From NCBI RefSeq assembly GCF_001625195.1, contig NC_054389.1:4522520-4586519 (forward strand): a stretch of 64,000 bases of DNA, written 5' to 3'. Of this stretch, positions 22,472 to 34,493 are shown piece after piece. The position numbers and the translations under genes are program-made. How positions within the stretch are numbered: the first letter of the stretch is position 1; each line of letters begins with the position of its first letter. The stretch comes from Drechmeria coniospora (taxonomy: Eukaryota; Ascomycota; Sordariomycetes; Hypocreales; Ophiocordycipitaceae). Under the pieces are notes generated by a model, which saw nothing but the letters and a program-made list of their open reading frames with translations, was not told the DNA's origin and searched no databases.

Positions 22472-23561
22472 ATGTCTGGCCCTGGCGTCGGGTTCGAGTA
22501 CCCCCCGCAGGAGGTGTCCTGGCTGAAGCGTGATGTGCTGCTCTTTGCCAACAGCATCGGCTGCAAGTCGGACGAGCTGCATTTTCTCTACGTACGACAA
22601 AACGGCGCTGTCGACTGCAAGCTGCTGGCATGGACTCATCGCTGATTCTTTACAGGAGCTTCATCCCGAGTTTTCCGTCTTTCCCACCTATCCTTTAGTC
22701 TTGAGTATGGCGACCCCAGAAACGGCTCAGTGCATCCCAGCCCAGCCATGTCCTGCATGAAAGCAGAAGAATACTCCATTCTGACCGTGCCCAGCATTCA
22801 AGGGCAACAACCAAGAGGTCGTCGACTTTTATGCCACGTCCAAGGCCGTCAAGATACCAAATATCCCCGACCTCGACTACAGCCGCGTCGTCGATGGCCA
22901 GCGCAAGATCGAGTTCCTCAAGAAGCTACCCTCGACGTCGGCGGGCCATCGGTTCGAGGTGCGCACCAAGGTCCTCGGCGTCTACGACAAGGGCCGCCCC
23001 GGCACCGTCCTCGAGCTGCAGACGGATCTTGTAAACGCGGCGACTGGCGAGATTCACACGCGCGTCACCACCAGCAGCTTCTTCATTGCTCAGGGCGGCT
23101 GGCACGGCCCCAAGGGCCCTGCCACCGAGAACTTCCCGCCGCCCCAGGACAGACAGCCCGACGCGGTGTTGGAGCACCAGACGTCAACTGAGGCGGCGCT
23201 GCTGTATCGTCTCAACGGCGACTACAACCCGTTGCACGCGACGCCCGAGCCTGGCAGGAAGATGGGCTTCGACGGCGCAATCACCCACGGCCTCTATCAG
23301 TGGAACAACACCTGCCACGCCATCCTACGGCAATTTGGCGCCAGCGACCCGGCCAACATCAGAGAGTACCAGGCCCGCTTTGCCAGTCCGGTCATGCCGG
23401 GCGACAAGCTGGTGACCAAAGTATGGCGGACGGGTGAGACCTGCGGCGGCGGCTGGGAGGAGTTGCTCTTTGTCACGGCCGTCGACGGTGGGAAGATATG
23501 CTTGAGCAATGGCCGGGCGCTGGTGAGAATTGTGAACGCCGCATCAAAAAATAAGCTATGA
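22472..23561 (+). CDS. MaoC-type (R)-specific enoyl-CoA hydratase, probably peroxisomal
   Basis: Three exons, 22472-22591, 22656-22704 and 22795-23561, give 311 aa. The double hot-dog fold of eukaryotic hydratase 2 is suggested by length and by the catalytic motif YRLNGDYNPLHATPE with Asp199 and His204, followed by GFDGAITHGL. Hydratase 2 enzymes hydrate trans-2-enoyl-CoA to (R)-3-hydroxyacyl-CoA in peroxisomal beta-oxidation. In fungi this domain occurs at the end of the multifunctional enzyme and also as stand-alone paralogues such as this one. The C-terminus is Asn-Lys-Leu, a near match to the PTS1 signal. Intron 2 (GTATGG ... CTGAC ... CCCAG) is phase 1. The exact substrate is not known. 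Confidence 0.9.
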
Positions 23562-24137
23562 GTTCATACGGAATTGCTTCAGACAGATCGTCATATTTAG
23601 CAGAAATTAAGAACGAAAAATTATGATCGGAAGACAATTTGATGTGAATATCGCCCATCTCGTCTTGGTCTGACATGATGTCGACGACCAAGCGTCGCAA
23701 CCTCTGCCTGGAAAAGACCTAATTAGTGAGGTACCCACGAGTCCACGACCAAAGTACCTGCAATCTTAAGTGTACACCTACATCTAGGTACCTTTCAATA
23801 CTGTAATTACAAGTGAGTGCGCACTAGAAACGGCAAGTAATTAACTTGTACAAGTACCTAACTCGGCCAAGCTCAACATTTGACTACGAACATGTACATG
23901 TAGGTTCTGGCTGTGCGCATTATCGAGCAGTGCAAGTAATGCTTGCGGGCGGGCAGTCATGCCCCAGGCAGCAGCATCACGTTCATCTACTTGGCCTCCA
24001 TCCAGCATCCAGGACGACCCCCCATATTCCTGCTGCTTCCGAGGCAGAGCCTTGCCTTGAGCTCTTCCGAACCAGCAGCAACATGCTTGTCAAAGCCATA
24101 CCATCTGCTTTGTATACCCTGCAAAGCCTGTAAAGAG
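23562..24137. other. Intergenic between hydratase and tubulin cofactor E genes
   Basis: AT-richer, with GTAC words near 23750-23900. Nothing else recognised. Confidence 0.5.
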
Positions 24138-25980
24138 ATGGCGGTGTCGCCAATCGTCGGACAGCGCGTGTCGTACAACGGCCATCTCTGCACCGTCCTC
24201 TACAGCGGTCCAGTCGACGGCACCGCTGGCTCCTGGCTCGGCGTTGAATGGGATGATGCATTCCGCGGCAAGCACGACGGCTCTCACAAGGGCATCCGCT
24301 ACTTCACATGTACTGCACCGTAATCATCGGTCCCGTATGTGCCATGCCCGCTGACCCAGAGCAGGCCGCTCCAAGTCCCCCACGGCAGCCTCGTTTGTCC
24401 GCCCGAACCGGCCAGCGGACAGGCCCCAAAGCTTCATCGCCGCCCTCCGTGACAAGTATGTCTCCGACGCGACCGAGGCCGTCGACGAGCAGGTTGTCAT
24501 CTCGGGCAAGCTCGCCGAGCAGGTCGGCTTCGACAAGATCCGCCGTCAGCAGGCCCAGCTCAAGGACCTCAAGATTGTCATCCTTGACGGCCTTTGCGTC
24601 AACGCCGCGAGGGATCATGACGAGGCCACCGTGGCCGACACGTGTCCGAGCATTCTGCATCTGGACCTGAGCAGAAACCTGTTTCGTGAGCTTGGGCCCG
24701 TCGTGGATGTCTGCGCCGACCTCAAGGGGCTGTACCGCTTGAGTCTCAAGTACGTTGGCCAGCCTCCCACCTCTCTCACCTTGGCCGCGCTCTCGCCTGA
24801 CGGTGGAAACAGCGGGAATCGGTTCCGAAACGTTCTCGGTGACTCGGCCCTGGCGAGGGCCGAGTCCTCCTTCGCAGCCGTCACGGAACTTGCCCTGGGC
24901 GAGAATATGCTCAGCTGGCAAGAACTTTGCCACATCGCAGTGCGGTGCCCTCGACTGACTACCCTCGCCGTTGGCGCAAATCACTTGTCGTCACTTCCGC
25001 TCACAAACTACCACAATCTCGCCTCGACGCTGACGTCGATCAACCTCGAGTATAATAACTTTCTTGCCCTCTCCGACCTCGCCAGTCTCGCATCGCTCAA
25101 GGCCCTCCGCAACCTCTACCTCAAAGGGAACAATGTAAAGGAAATCTCGGCCCCCGGCGCCACCGCCGCCGTCTTCCCGTCCTCGCTGCAGTACCTCGAT
25201 GTGTCGTACAACAATGTCCAGGAATGGTCCTTTGTTGATTCCCTGGCCACCCACTTCCCCGGGCTCACAGGCTTGCGGCTCGCTCACAACCCCGTGTACG
25301 ACAAGCAGAGTGCAGAGACCAAAGCGCCATCGTCGGAAGAATCCCACATGTTTACCGTTGCTCGCGCTGCGAATCTCGAGACCGTCAACTTTACACACAT
25401 CAGCCCCGCTGACCGGACCAACGCTGAGTTGTTTTACCTCTCGAGAATCGCAAAGGAGCTCGCGGTAGTGCCCGAGTCGGCTGAGCACACCGTCATCGCT
25501 CTTCACCCTCGATATGCCAAACTCTGTGAGACGTACGGAGAGCCAGACATTGTCCGCCGCGACGAGATCAACCCAGCTTTCCTCGAGGCCCGTCTCGTCA
25601 CCGTCGCCTTTCGCTTCGAGGGCAAGGGAAAGAAGACGTCCAGAATACCAAAGTCCTTCAACATCTACGCCGTCAAAGCCATAGCCGGCAAACTGTTTGG
25701 CCACTCACCGTTGAGAATGAGGCTTGTGTGGGAGACAGGCGAGTGGGACCCGGTGGCTGGTTACGACGAGCAGGACGGTGAGAGCAGCGATGAGGGGGAC
25801 GATTTCGCAGAGCCGTCGCTGGAAGACGGTGTTCGCCGCCGTGAGGAGGGCCAACCAGATGACAAGTCTGCTCGGTGGCTTAAACGAGAGGTCGAACTGG
25901 CCGATGGGCCGAAGCAGCTGGGATACTGCGTCGACGGCTTGAATGTGAGCATCCGCGTTGAGACAGCGGAACACCCCTAG
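24138..25980 (+). CDS. Tubulin-folding cofactor E (CAP-Gly, LRR, ubiquitin-like)
   Basis: Two exons, 24138-24309 and 24365-25980, give 595 aa. An N-terminal CAP-Gly domain (about residues 8-70: GSWLGVEWDD, GKHDGSHKGIRYF) is followed by leucine-rich repeats (about 170-330: LHLDLSRNLFRELGP, LTSINLEYNNF, LRNLYLKGN, LQYLDVSYNNV) and a ubiquitin-like C-terminal region (about 495-595, KLFGHSPLRMRLVWETGEW). This order defines TBCE (yeast Pac2, fission yeast Alp21), which captures alpha-tubulin during alpha/beta-tubulin heterodimer assembly. The 55-nt intron interrupts the CAP-Gly domain at phase 1 (ACA T|GTACTG ... CTGAC ... GAGCAG). It converges on the dynein intermediate chain gene. Confidence 0.95.
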
Positions 25981-26279
25981 TCCGTCGAGAATACCGACCT
26001 CGCCTGCGGATCCAACTGTGCTGAGCCACTCGCCTGTGATGGAAATGATGCCGTACGCAGCCGATGGATTGAAAACTCGCAATGAAATGGGAGGCGTTGC
26101 AAAGTCACCTGGAACCTCGAGGCCACGTGGTTCGTCAGTTCGTGTGTCATGTCGCGATACCACTCATTCTCCAGGGGTATTCTTGGTACAGGACCAGGCT
26201 CCTCCAGCTCCTCGCCAACATCATACAGTGTACATGAATGGTACAGAACTACAGGTCTCCAAAAAATAGGGTCCGAGTG
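25981..26279. other. Convergent 3' spacer (299 bp)
   Basis: Shared downstream region of two convergent genes; it must hold both 3' ends. No feature beyond that. Confidence 0.6.
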
Positions 26280-28428
26280 CTAGGCCACCACAGCTCCGTT
26301 CAATCCAACCGCTTCCACGCGGTTCACCAGTTTCTTGACGTTTGTCCACTCCTCGTTCTTCAAAGCCTCCCTGCCGCCCAAGCCGCTGCCGACCTCGAAG
26401 ACGGTCAGCGAGCCGTCAATGCCACCGGTCGCGAGGCGCTTCCCGTCCACTGGCTCCCAGGTCACCTTGTTCAGGCTCTTGGAAAGCATGGTTCGGCCGT
26501 CCTGGCGGGCGCTTGGCGAGATCCTCGACACGGGCTCCTCCGTCTCCACCGCAATGTCCCAGAGTTCAAGCCAGCCGGCGCCGTCGACGAGGGCGAAGAC
26601 GCTCGGCTTGACAGGGGACCACTTGGCGTCGTAGACGACGTCCTCGCGGACAAAGTCGATGAGGGGCGCGATGCTGCCGTCGGCGCTGCCGACCGTCGAA
26701 GTCGCCGCCGGCGCACGCACCTTCCACAGCTTGACGCTCCAGTCTAGCGACGACGAGATGACCAGGTCGCCGAGATCGACGGGTCCCCTCGACGGGTGAA
26801 AGTCGACCGACATGACGGGAGCGGCGTGGCCCTTGTAGCTGATCTTCTTGTCCACGCCGGCCTTGGCTCCGGCACGATCGTACCTGTGGCAGGGGAAGAT
26901 GGTGCCCTCCTCGCTGCCGACGAGAAATAAGGTCGGATCCGACTGAGGGAAGGAAACGCAGGTCGGGCTGACATGCTCCACGGCAATCTTCGCCTGCGAC
27001 GGGTTCTTCAACTCGAGAAGCTCCTGCGGCTGCGCAAAGACATCCATGCTCCAGCCGCATACGACGCCGTCGGTCGAGCACGATATGACGTTGTTCGCGT
27101 TCTGCGTGCCAACAATATCTACCGAGTAGATCGGGTGAGCGTGGCCGTAGCCTGTCAACGGTGTTTTTTGCACCGGCGTTGCCTTGGCTCGTGTGTCCCA
27201 GAGCAAGACCTGGCCGCTGTAGGAGCCGCCAATGATCAGGTTTGGATGGAAGGGGGAAAATTTGGCCGTGAGGATATCCGATTGTGCCGTGAAGACGTAT
27301 TCCGGCCGGTCGTGCATGTGCGTGTTCCAGACTTGCACGAGACCATCCGGTTCGTGCGGCGCCGTAGGGTTCTTCGTGTACGAGGCTAGCAGAAGCTCGC
27401 TGAACTTGGGCGAAAAGTCGATGCTGCTGATCATTCGCTTCTTGGACCACCGGCCATCGTAGAACTGGGCCACTTCCTTGATTCTGCGCGTTCCTCGGCC
27501 TCCCGTGTTGCCGCTCTCCTCGTCTTCGTCGTCCTGATCTTTCCCGTGCAAAGAGTAGTCGATGAGGATGTCGTACGTTTCTTGATCAATCGCACGCTCT
27601 ATGACTTTCGTCGATTGCTCCAAGAAGTCAACAAACTCCTCCGACCGAGTGACGGCCTCGAGCTCTTCGGCGGTGAGGTCTCTGGATGGATAGTTTGACG
27701 ATGACGAGGCGTACTTCGGACCAGAACCAGAACCGTCAGCGACAAGCTCCTTGGCCGCCCGCAGCTCCTCTTCAACCTCTTCCCGTATCTTTTGTCGCAG
27801 CTCCTCCTCCCGGTCCCGCTCTCTCCTTCTCAGGCGTTTGCTCGGTGTCGAGATGGAAGCGTTCAGGTCATCAGCTTCCGATATAGTTGACTGCGCTCTC
27901 GGACGCGTCGGGGGATTCGGATCGTCGACCGTCTGGACGCCTTTGCTGTAAGAAAACACTTCCTTGACAGGCGAGGGCGGGCACTGGAAAACGGTGGTCA
28001 AGGGCACGGTGCTGAGGGCCACTTTGGACGCAGAGCCCGCCTGTCCATTTTGCGCACTGGCAAAGTCCGACGCGCCATTGCTTATCTCGCCGGCGCTGAG
28101 GACGCTGTTCGGCCTGCTTCGCCTCGCGGCTGGAGAAGCTACGTCTCCCGTAAAGGCCGAGCTTGGCCTGCTCTCCCCCACCAGGCTGTTGATGAGCGTT
28201 TCGATGTCGCGACGGTTGTCCGCTCTTCCGGGGGGCGGGGATGTCAACTGGGAGTTCCCAGGGAGTCAGCGAGAGCTCGGGCTCGGCCCGACGGCATTCA
28301 ACGGGGCATACCTCGCTACCGCTACCCATGCTCTGGCGGCTCACTGATGACTGCCGGAGCTCCCTCTGCCGCTTGAGCTCGGCGAGCTTAGCTTTCTTGG
28401 CAAGGATCTCATCTCGACGTTGCTGCAT
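26280..28428 (-). CDS. Cytoplasmic dynein 1 intermediate chain
   Basis: Two exons on the minus strand, 28428-28312 and 28247-26280, give 694 aa. The N-terminus (MQQRRDEILAKKAKLAELKR) is the charged single helix that binds dynactin p150 and NudE in this family. A Ser-rich linker and a second Glu/Arg-rich helix follow, then a light-chain-binding/linker region, and from about residue 300 seven WD40-type repeats (VQVWNTHMHDRPEYVF, GQVLLWDTRAKATPV, GVVCGWSMDVF, WSVKLWKVRAPA, GWLELWDIAVE, GSLTVFEVG). The protein links dynein heavy chains to light chains and cargo for nuclear migration and vesicle transport in hyphae. The 64-nt intron is phase 0 (GAG|GTATGC ... CTGAC ... CCCAG). The second exon has no ATG at its start, so the short first exon is required. 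Confidence 0.95.
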
Positions 28429-29298
28429 CTTGACTGCTGGACAGGCCCATCCCGCGCGGGATGGGCAGGTCGTGGAGTGGTATTGAAAGAGAAAAGGGGA
28501 GGGTGCTCGGTCGAGAGGCAAAGGAAAGCCGTGGGATCAGGAGTGGCGGGTGAGGAGAGAGTCGGTCGGCGGAGGGCTTGTTGGTGAGAACAAAAATGGC
28601 GGCAGGGAGACAGCGTGCTGGTCAGCTAGCGGAGAAGACGGATCTCGAGAAGATTGGTCGCGGAGGTTGTCGAAATCATACGTTGTCGTGCTCAAACATG
28701 AATGCGAAGCCAGAGAGGCATCCATCCACCGCGACCGACCAATAACACTTGCTGCGCCTACTCCGTACTGTACAGTACATGAAAGTACATTCGCCCAGCG
28801 AACCTGGTACCTAGTAGACAGCCAGGCAGCCCCAGTGCTTGTTTGTTGATCACTGAACCAGCGCTAAGATGGTGGAGGCATCCAGTAGGCCCCAGCAGGC
28901 ACAGCAGGCATGTCAGCCAGCAGGTGGCTCCGGATGGGCACCTTTCTGTACCTATTAGTACCTAGTAGGTAGCTCTGTTAGCTCTGTGGGAGCGTATACT
29001 TACTGTAAGTACTTACTTGAGTAGTCCTGTTACCTACTATACAAATACTACTTGGCACGTGATCGCAGCCGTCGCTGGGCTCTGTCTGTTTGTGCCAGCT
29101 CGCCCGAAAGCAACCCCCTAGAGCGGAGACCCGGGAGCGATGAGAGGCTTGTAAAATCTGAGGAGCGACTTTTCCCGAACAGCCGGCCAACTTCCTCACA
29201 CTCCCACCGTCGACTAAATTGCATTGATCCCCGAGCCATTGTCGGCCGCCAACGTTCGTCCTTATCTTCCGGGCCGCTTCTTGTACTGGTCGCGCACA
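28429..29298. other. Divergent promoter region
   Basis: Bidirectional spacer between the dynein intermediate chain (-) and ATP synthase subunit e (+). The first 250 bases are GC-rich, the middle (28750-29050) carries GTAC words and CAGCAGG repeats, and the last 200 bases are CT-rich. Confidence 0.55.
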
Positions 29299-29830
29299 AT
29301 GTCGTCGACAGGAGTCAACGTTGGTCTTCCCTCGCCCTCGCTGTTGTCCAACCACCCCCATCAATTGTGTCGATGAAGCTCCGCAACTCAGCACCAGACG
29401 GAGCATGGCAGCAGAAGCAGAAGCTCTGGAAAATGACGGTGAGCTAACCAGGCCCTTTGCAGGTTCTCCGGTGGTCCGCCCTCGCCGTCGGCGTCTTCTA
29501 CGGATTCTCACACCAGCGAACGATAACGGCAACTCAACAAGCCCAGCACCAGGAGCACGAGTATGCGCAGAAGCAAAAGTTGATAAATAAGGCCAAGGCC
29601 GAATTCGCCAAGAAGAACAACCCTAAATCAGCCTCTGAGAGTGGTAGTACGTTCATATTCCCAGCTCGGCCGTCGGTGCGGGGACAGGTCGACCATCGCC
29701 AACCGCACCGTGACAGCCCGACGGTCAGGAGCGCATTCCACTAACCGCGCTTGCAGTCATCACGAATGCGGATGATCCCAAGTTCGACCTCGAAAAGTAC
29801 CTGTTGCAGGTGGCCAAGGAGCACCCATAA
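29299..29830 (+). CDS. F1Fo ATP synthase subunit e
   Basis: Three exons, 29299-29319, 29463-29643 and 29757-29830, give 91 aa. The first exon codes only MSSTGVN. The membrane helix VLRWSALAVGVFYGFSHQ follows, with the GxxxG-like face used by subunit e for dimerising ATP synthase. A charged coiled coil (EHEYAQKQKLINKAKAEFAK) comes next. Length, topology and motif match fungal Atp21/Tim11. It sits in the mitochondrial inner membrane and shapes cristae through ATP synthase dimers. Intron 1 is unusually long for this window (143 nt, GTTGGT ... CTAAC ... TTGCAG) and phase 0. Intron 2 is phase 1 (AGT G|GTAGTA ... CTAAC ... TTGCAG). Confidence 0.93.
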
Positions 29831-31226
29831 GGTGCGAAATGAAGGAGACGAAGCGCGGGAGGGCGGGAGCGAGTGGGCAAGGGGATGTGGCATATATGCT
29901 CGTCCGTGGCCTTGCGCGACCGCAACGAGAGCCCTGGTGTCAAACACACGACAATACCGAGTGTATGTATGATGGAGACTTCGAGAGATGTCGCTGCATA
30001 GACGTTTCTTTCCAAGTCCCTGTGCGTACCAAATGCACAGGTGTAAAATACACGCATAAAAAGTAGACGCTCCTGGCCGTCTCATCGATCCGCGGGGAAA
30101 TGACGAGATAGGATGGTGCAATGTACGTAGCCAGCTGTTCATGCAGCATGGAGTGCTTGATGAACCACGGACACCGGTGCACACTACTTCGAAGTATAGC
30201 CACTATTCATCATGGAAGAATTTCATCAAATGCAAGTACGAACTTTCACTGTCAATACCCGGTTTGTTCCACACATTGCAGGTTGGTGGGCTTGGGATTG
30301 GGTAAGAGGAGTTGAGCATCAATTGATGCAGAATATCGACGAGTAGGCTGAAGCCCGCCCGCCCGTTCAGCTACACGATACACAGTATATTCAAGAACGG
30401 GTAAGCAGCAAGCGGAGGGGAGAAATGGGACGTTTGCAAAGGAAGAGCCATCGAGGTACGGTATACTGGCAAGTCAAGACGAGATACTCCTACTTACAGG
30501 TGTACAGTAAGTCCAGTAGTCTTACAAGATGGTGTCGGCACTGCAATAACAGCTTATCCACCGAGTATCCGACGAAAACGAAACTCAGAAGAATAGTGTA
30601 AGTAAGCAAGTACAAGCAAGTTAGTAAATGTAGTTGTACGTAAGTACATGCACTTGTTCGTGCAAGTACGGACTAAGTACGGGGAGTACTTAGAGGCAAT
30701 AATCATACTTGGACGGAGTAGGTCTTTTTGATACTTGCAATTTGCAATAATCTCTGTATACTGTACAAGTAAGTACTTACAAGTAAGTACAAGTACTTAT
30801 GCACTTACGCGTACGATGGGTCCATGCCCGAAGGTACAAGTAAAGGTACTCCGTACTCCGTACAATAATAAGTATTACGTCGAAACAAGTCAATCTTCTC
30901 GAGGACCGGAAAAAAGCTGGTCCTGTCCTGTCCAGGGGAAAAGTCTTGGGAGTACTGAGTACAAGTCAAGTGTACAAGTAAGTACATGTACTTGCATGTA
31001 CTCCATTCATGTACCTCCATCCCTCCTCCCATTGTGGTGGCAGCCAACGGCAAGCAATTGCATGTACCAGTACTACTCGTACAGGGTACCATACGTACCG
31101 TGCTAGTCATTGGCAGGCAGCCGAAGCTCCAAGCTGTCCTCACCTTCGCACGTCGGCACCTATCTGGTTCGAGATCTTCAACCCCCATCAACCTCGACGG
31201 GCCTCACCATCGACCATTCGGCCACC
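29831..31226. other. Intergenic, strongly GTAC-word-rich
   Basis: From 30480 to 31100 the sequence is mostly overlapping AAGTACTT, AGTAAGTAC and TACTCCGTAC words. No coding region or RNA gene is recognisable. The STT3 promoter occupies the last 120 bases. Confidence 0.55.
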
Positions 31227-33729
31227 ATGACGGCCACAGACAAACTCCGCTCTACGGGCGCAAGCTCGGAAAGCACGAGAACTATGCTGAGAGTTGTCAT
31301 TCTCTGTCTCATCGCCGCCGCTGCCGTTTCCAGCCGTCTCTTTTCCGTCATTCGTACGTGCGCTCCTCGTCCATGGTTTTCTCGCCCGCTGTCCCGCTTA
31401 ACCCGGATGCGTGCTAACTGCTCTTCCCTCGCAGGTTTCGAGAGCATCATTCACGAATGTCAGCTCAATCCAGTCCCGCACCGCGACGTCCTGCCGTCTC
31501 AAATGCTAACCTCCTCCAGTCGATCCGTGGTTCAACTTCCGCGCGACCAAGTATCTCGTTGCCAATGGCTTTTACAAGTTCTGGGACTGGTTCGACGACC
31601 GGACCTGGCACCCTCTCGGTCGAGTCACCGGTGGCACACTCTATCCGGGCCTCATGGTCACGTCGGGTGTCATCTACCACGCTCTGCGAGCCATGACCAT
31701 CCCCGTCGATATTCGCAACGTCTGCGTTCTTCTCGCGCCTGCCTTCTCCGGCCTGACGGCCTTTTCAGCCTATCTCCTTACGAATGAGATGACCACCTCG
31801 CCGTCCGCCGGTCTACTGGCCGCCGCCTTCATGGGAATCGCCCCCGGCTACATCTCGCGATCCGTTGCCGGCAGCTACGACAACGAGGCCATTGCCATCT
31901 TCCTCCTTGTCTTCACCTTTTACCTGTGGATCAAGGCTGTCAAGCTGGGATCCATGCTCTGGGGCGCGCTGTGCGCCCTGTTCTACGGCTATATGGTTGC
32001 CTCGTGGGGTGGATATGCCTTCATCACCTGCCTGTTGCCCCTGCACACCTTCGTGCTCATCTGCATGGGACGCTACAGCACTCGTCTCTACGTCAGCTAC
32101 TGCACTTGGTACGCCTTGGGAACGCTGGCCAGCATGCAGATCCCCTTTGTCGGATTCTTGCCCGTCAAGACGAGCGAGCATATGCCCGCGCTTGGTACGA
32201 GACGGCTTGCGGACCATCGCCTGACTTGTGCTCTGTGACTGACTGACGACGGCAGGCATCTTCGGCTTCATCCAGCTCGTCGCTTTCATCCAGTACGTTC
32301 GATCCGTCATCTCCGGCCGACAGCTGCAGACCTTGCTCGCGGCCATTGTCATCGCTACATTCGGCATCGGACTCGTCGGCCTCGTCGGCCTGACTTCGCT
32401 CGGCTACATCGCACCGTGGAACGGACGTTTCTACTCCCTCTGGGACACGGGCTATGCCAAAATTCACATCCCCATCATCGCATCCGTCTCCGAGCACCAG
32501 CCTACCGCCTGGCCTGCCTTTTTCTTCGACCTCAACATGCTCATCTGGCTCTTCCCCGCCGGCATTTACTTGTGCTTCCAGGATCTCCGCGATGAGCACG
32601 TCTTCGTCATCGTATATGGTCTCTTCGGCAGCTACTTTGCCGGCGTCATGGTCCGACTCATGCTCACCCTTACCCCCATCGTCTGCGTCACCGGTGGCAT
32701 GGCCGTTTCCTACGTCCTCGACATCTATCTGAGGACCAAGTCGCCCGTCCCGGAAGAGGTTGAGGCCGCGTCATCGGCGCCGCCGTCGAAGAAGGCCGCC
32801 AAGAGCCACGGTCTCCGCGGAAGCGAAAAGCCTTCTGTCGGAATCTTCGCCTCGACCGCCAAGACGAGCGTCGTTTCCTCCTTGATCATCTACCTGCTCA
32901 TGTTTGTCTCCCACTGTACTTGGGTCACCTCCAACGCGTACTCCTCTCCCTCCGTGGTTCTCGCGAGCCGATTGCCCGACGGGTCCCAGCACATCATCGA
33001 CGACTACCGAGAGGCCTACCAATGGCTCCGCCAGAACACGAAGGAGGACGCCAAGATTTTGTCGTGGTGGGACTACGGATATCAGATTGGCGGCATGGCT
33101 GACCGGCCGACGCTTGTGGATAACAACACTTGGAACAACACACACATTGCGACGGTGGGCAAAGTCATGGCCTCGCGCGAGGAGGTCAGCTATCCCATCA
33201 TGCGTCAGCACGAAGTCGACTATGTCTTGGTCGTGTTCGGAGCGCTGCTCGGCTACAACGGAGATGACATTAACAAGTTCCTCTGGATGATTCGAATTGC
33301 CGAAGGCATCTGGCCAGACGAGGTCAAGGAACGCGACTTCTTCACCCGCCGCGGTGAGTACCGTGTTGACCAGGACGCGACGGACACGATGAAGAACAGC
33401 TTGATGTGAGTTTCACCCCCCGGCCTCGACGAGATAACGGCTGATAGCAGCGATACAGGTACAAGATGAGCTACTACAACTACCACACCATGTTCCCTCC
33501 GGGCAAAGCCGTCGACCGAGTGCGCAATTCTCGCCTTCCCGAAGAGGGACCTGTCCTCAACACTCTCGAGGAGGCCTTCACCAGCGAGAACTGGATCATT
33601 CGCATCTACAAGGTCAAGGACTTGGACAACGTCGGCCGCGACCTCTTTTCCGCCGCTGCGTTCGATCGTGGCCAGAGGAAGAAGAAGCTGAACAAGAAGA
33701 GGGGACCCCGCGTGCTGCGTGTCGACTAG
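31227..33729 (+). CDS. STT3: Oligosaccharyltransferase catalytic subunit STT3
   Basis: Five exons, 31227-31353, 31435-31458 (24 nt), 31520-32194, 32256-33405 and 33459-33729, give 748 aa. STT3 transfers the lipid-linked glycan to Asn in N-X-S/T sequons in the ER lumen. The first-loop acidic motif HEFDPWFNFR (Asp52) and the catalytic signature WWDYGYQ (residues 546-552, in [13 protein letters not shown]) are intact. About a dozen hydrophobic helices lie between residues 20 and 480, followed by a soluble C-terminal domain with N-glycosylation sequons (NNTWNNT) and a basic tail. All introns have canonical borders; exon 2 codes for only eight residues, just before the Asp motif. Start context is GCCACCATGA. 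Confidence 0.97.
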
Positions 33730-34493
33730 GACACCGATGCTTGGGGGCCACGACAAGGAAGAAACGACCGAACAGGTCGAAAGTAGACGAAAAGCTTGGG
33801 GAGTGTACGTAAGTATGTAAGACTAGAATCAATCAATCCTCTTGCACCGTCCCAAGATTGCGTGACAAGTGCAGTGGCAAGGGACAGGGGAACGACGCGA
33901 CGTATAATGGAGGCTGGCCCGACGACCGCCGAGTCCCGTGAGAGGTACCCAAGTGCTCCGCCTCGCGAAGGAAAGGAAGTGACGCAGATGGGGGGACCGG
34001 ACGAGACTGGACTCTGACATAAATCGAGAGAAGGAGGTGTTGCCACGAGACAAGTAACTTACGGCCCAGAACCCGAGGTACCCAAGCCGTCCGTTTGCGT
34101 AATCCTTGGGCTACAGCGGGTTTTCGATGACAGCTGATGTGACCGAGGTGCAGAATGCGGGTGGTTGCAAGGCTCGTCGTCGTCGTCCTCCTCCTCCTTG
34201 TCTTTCGCCAATGGTGACGTGTTCAGGGTAACCAGCAGTGAATTTCAGGCGCCCAGTTCGCTGTCGCCTCGTTCGTTCGTTCGAATGAATGGGAAACCGC
34301 GAGTGCTACCAGGCTACCAGGTGGTAGCATCTACTTTTTTCATCCCGCTTTCCCGCCCTTTTCAAACCTCGTCTCTGGATCAAAATCCCTCCCTATTGCA
34401 CCTCCATTGCATTCATCGTTTCATGGGGCAATCAGCCCCTGCGGTTGGCTTCCTTCTTCTTCAACCCCATACACTAATCAACACATCACAGTG
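33730..34493. other. Intergenic
   Basis: Short GTAC stretch near 33805-33820, otherwise mixed sequence with a T/C-rich leader before 34494. No other feature. Confidence 0.5.
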
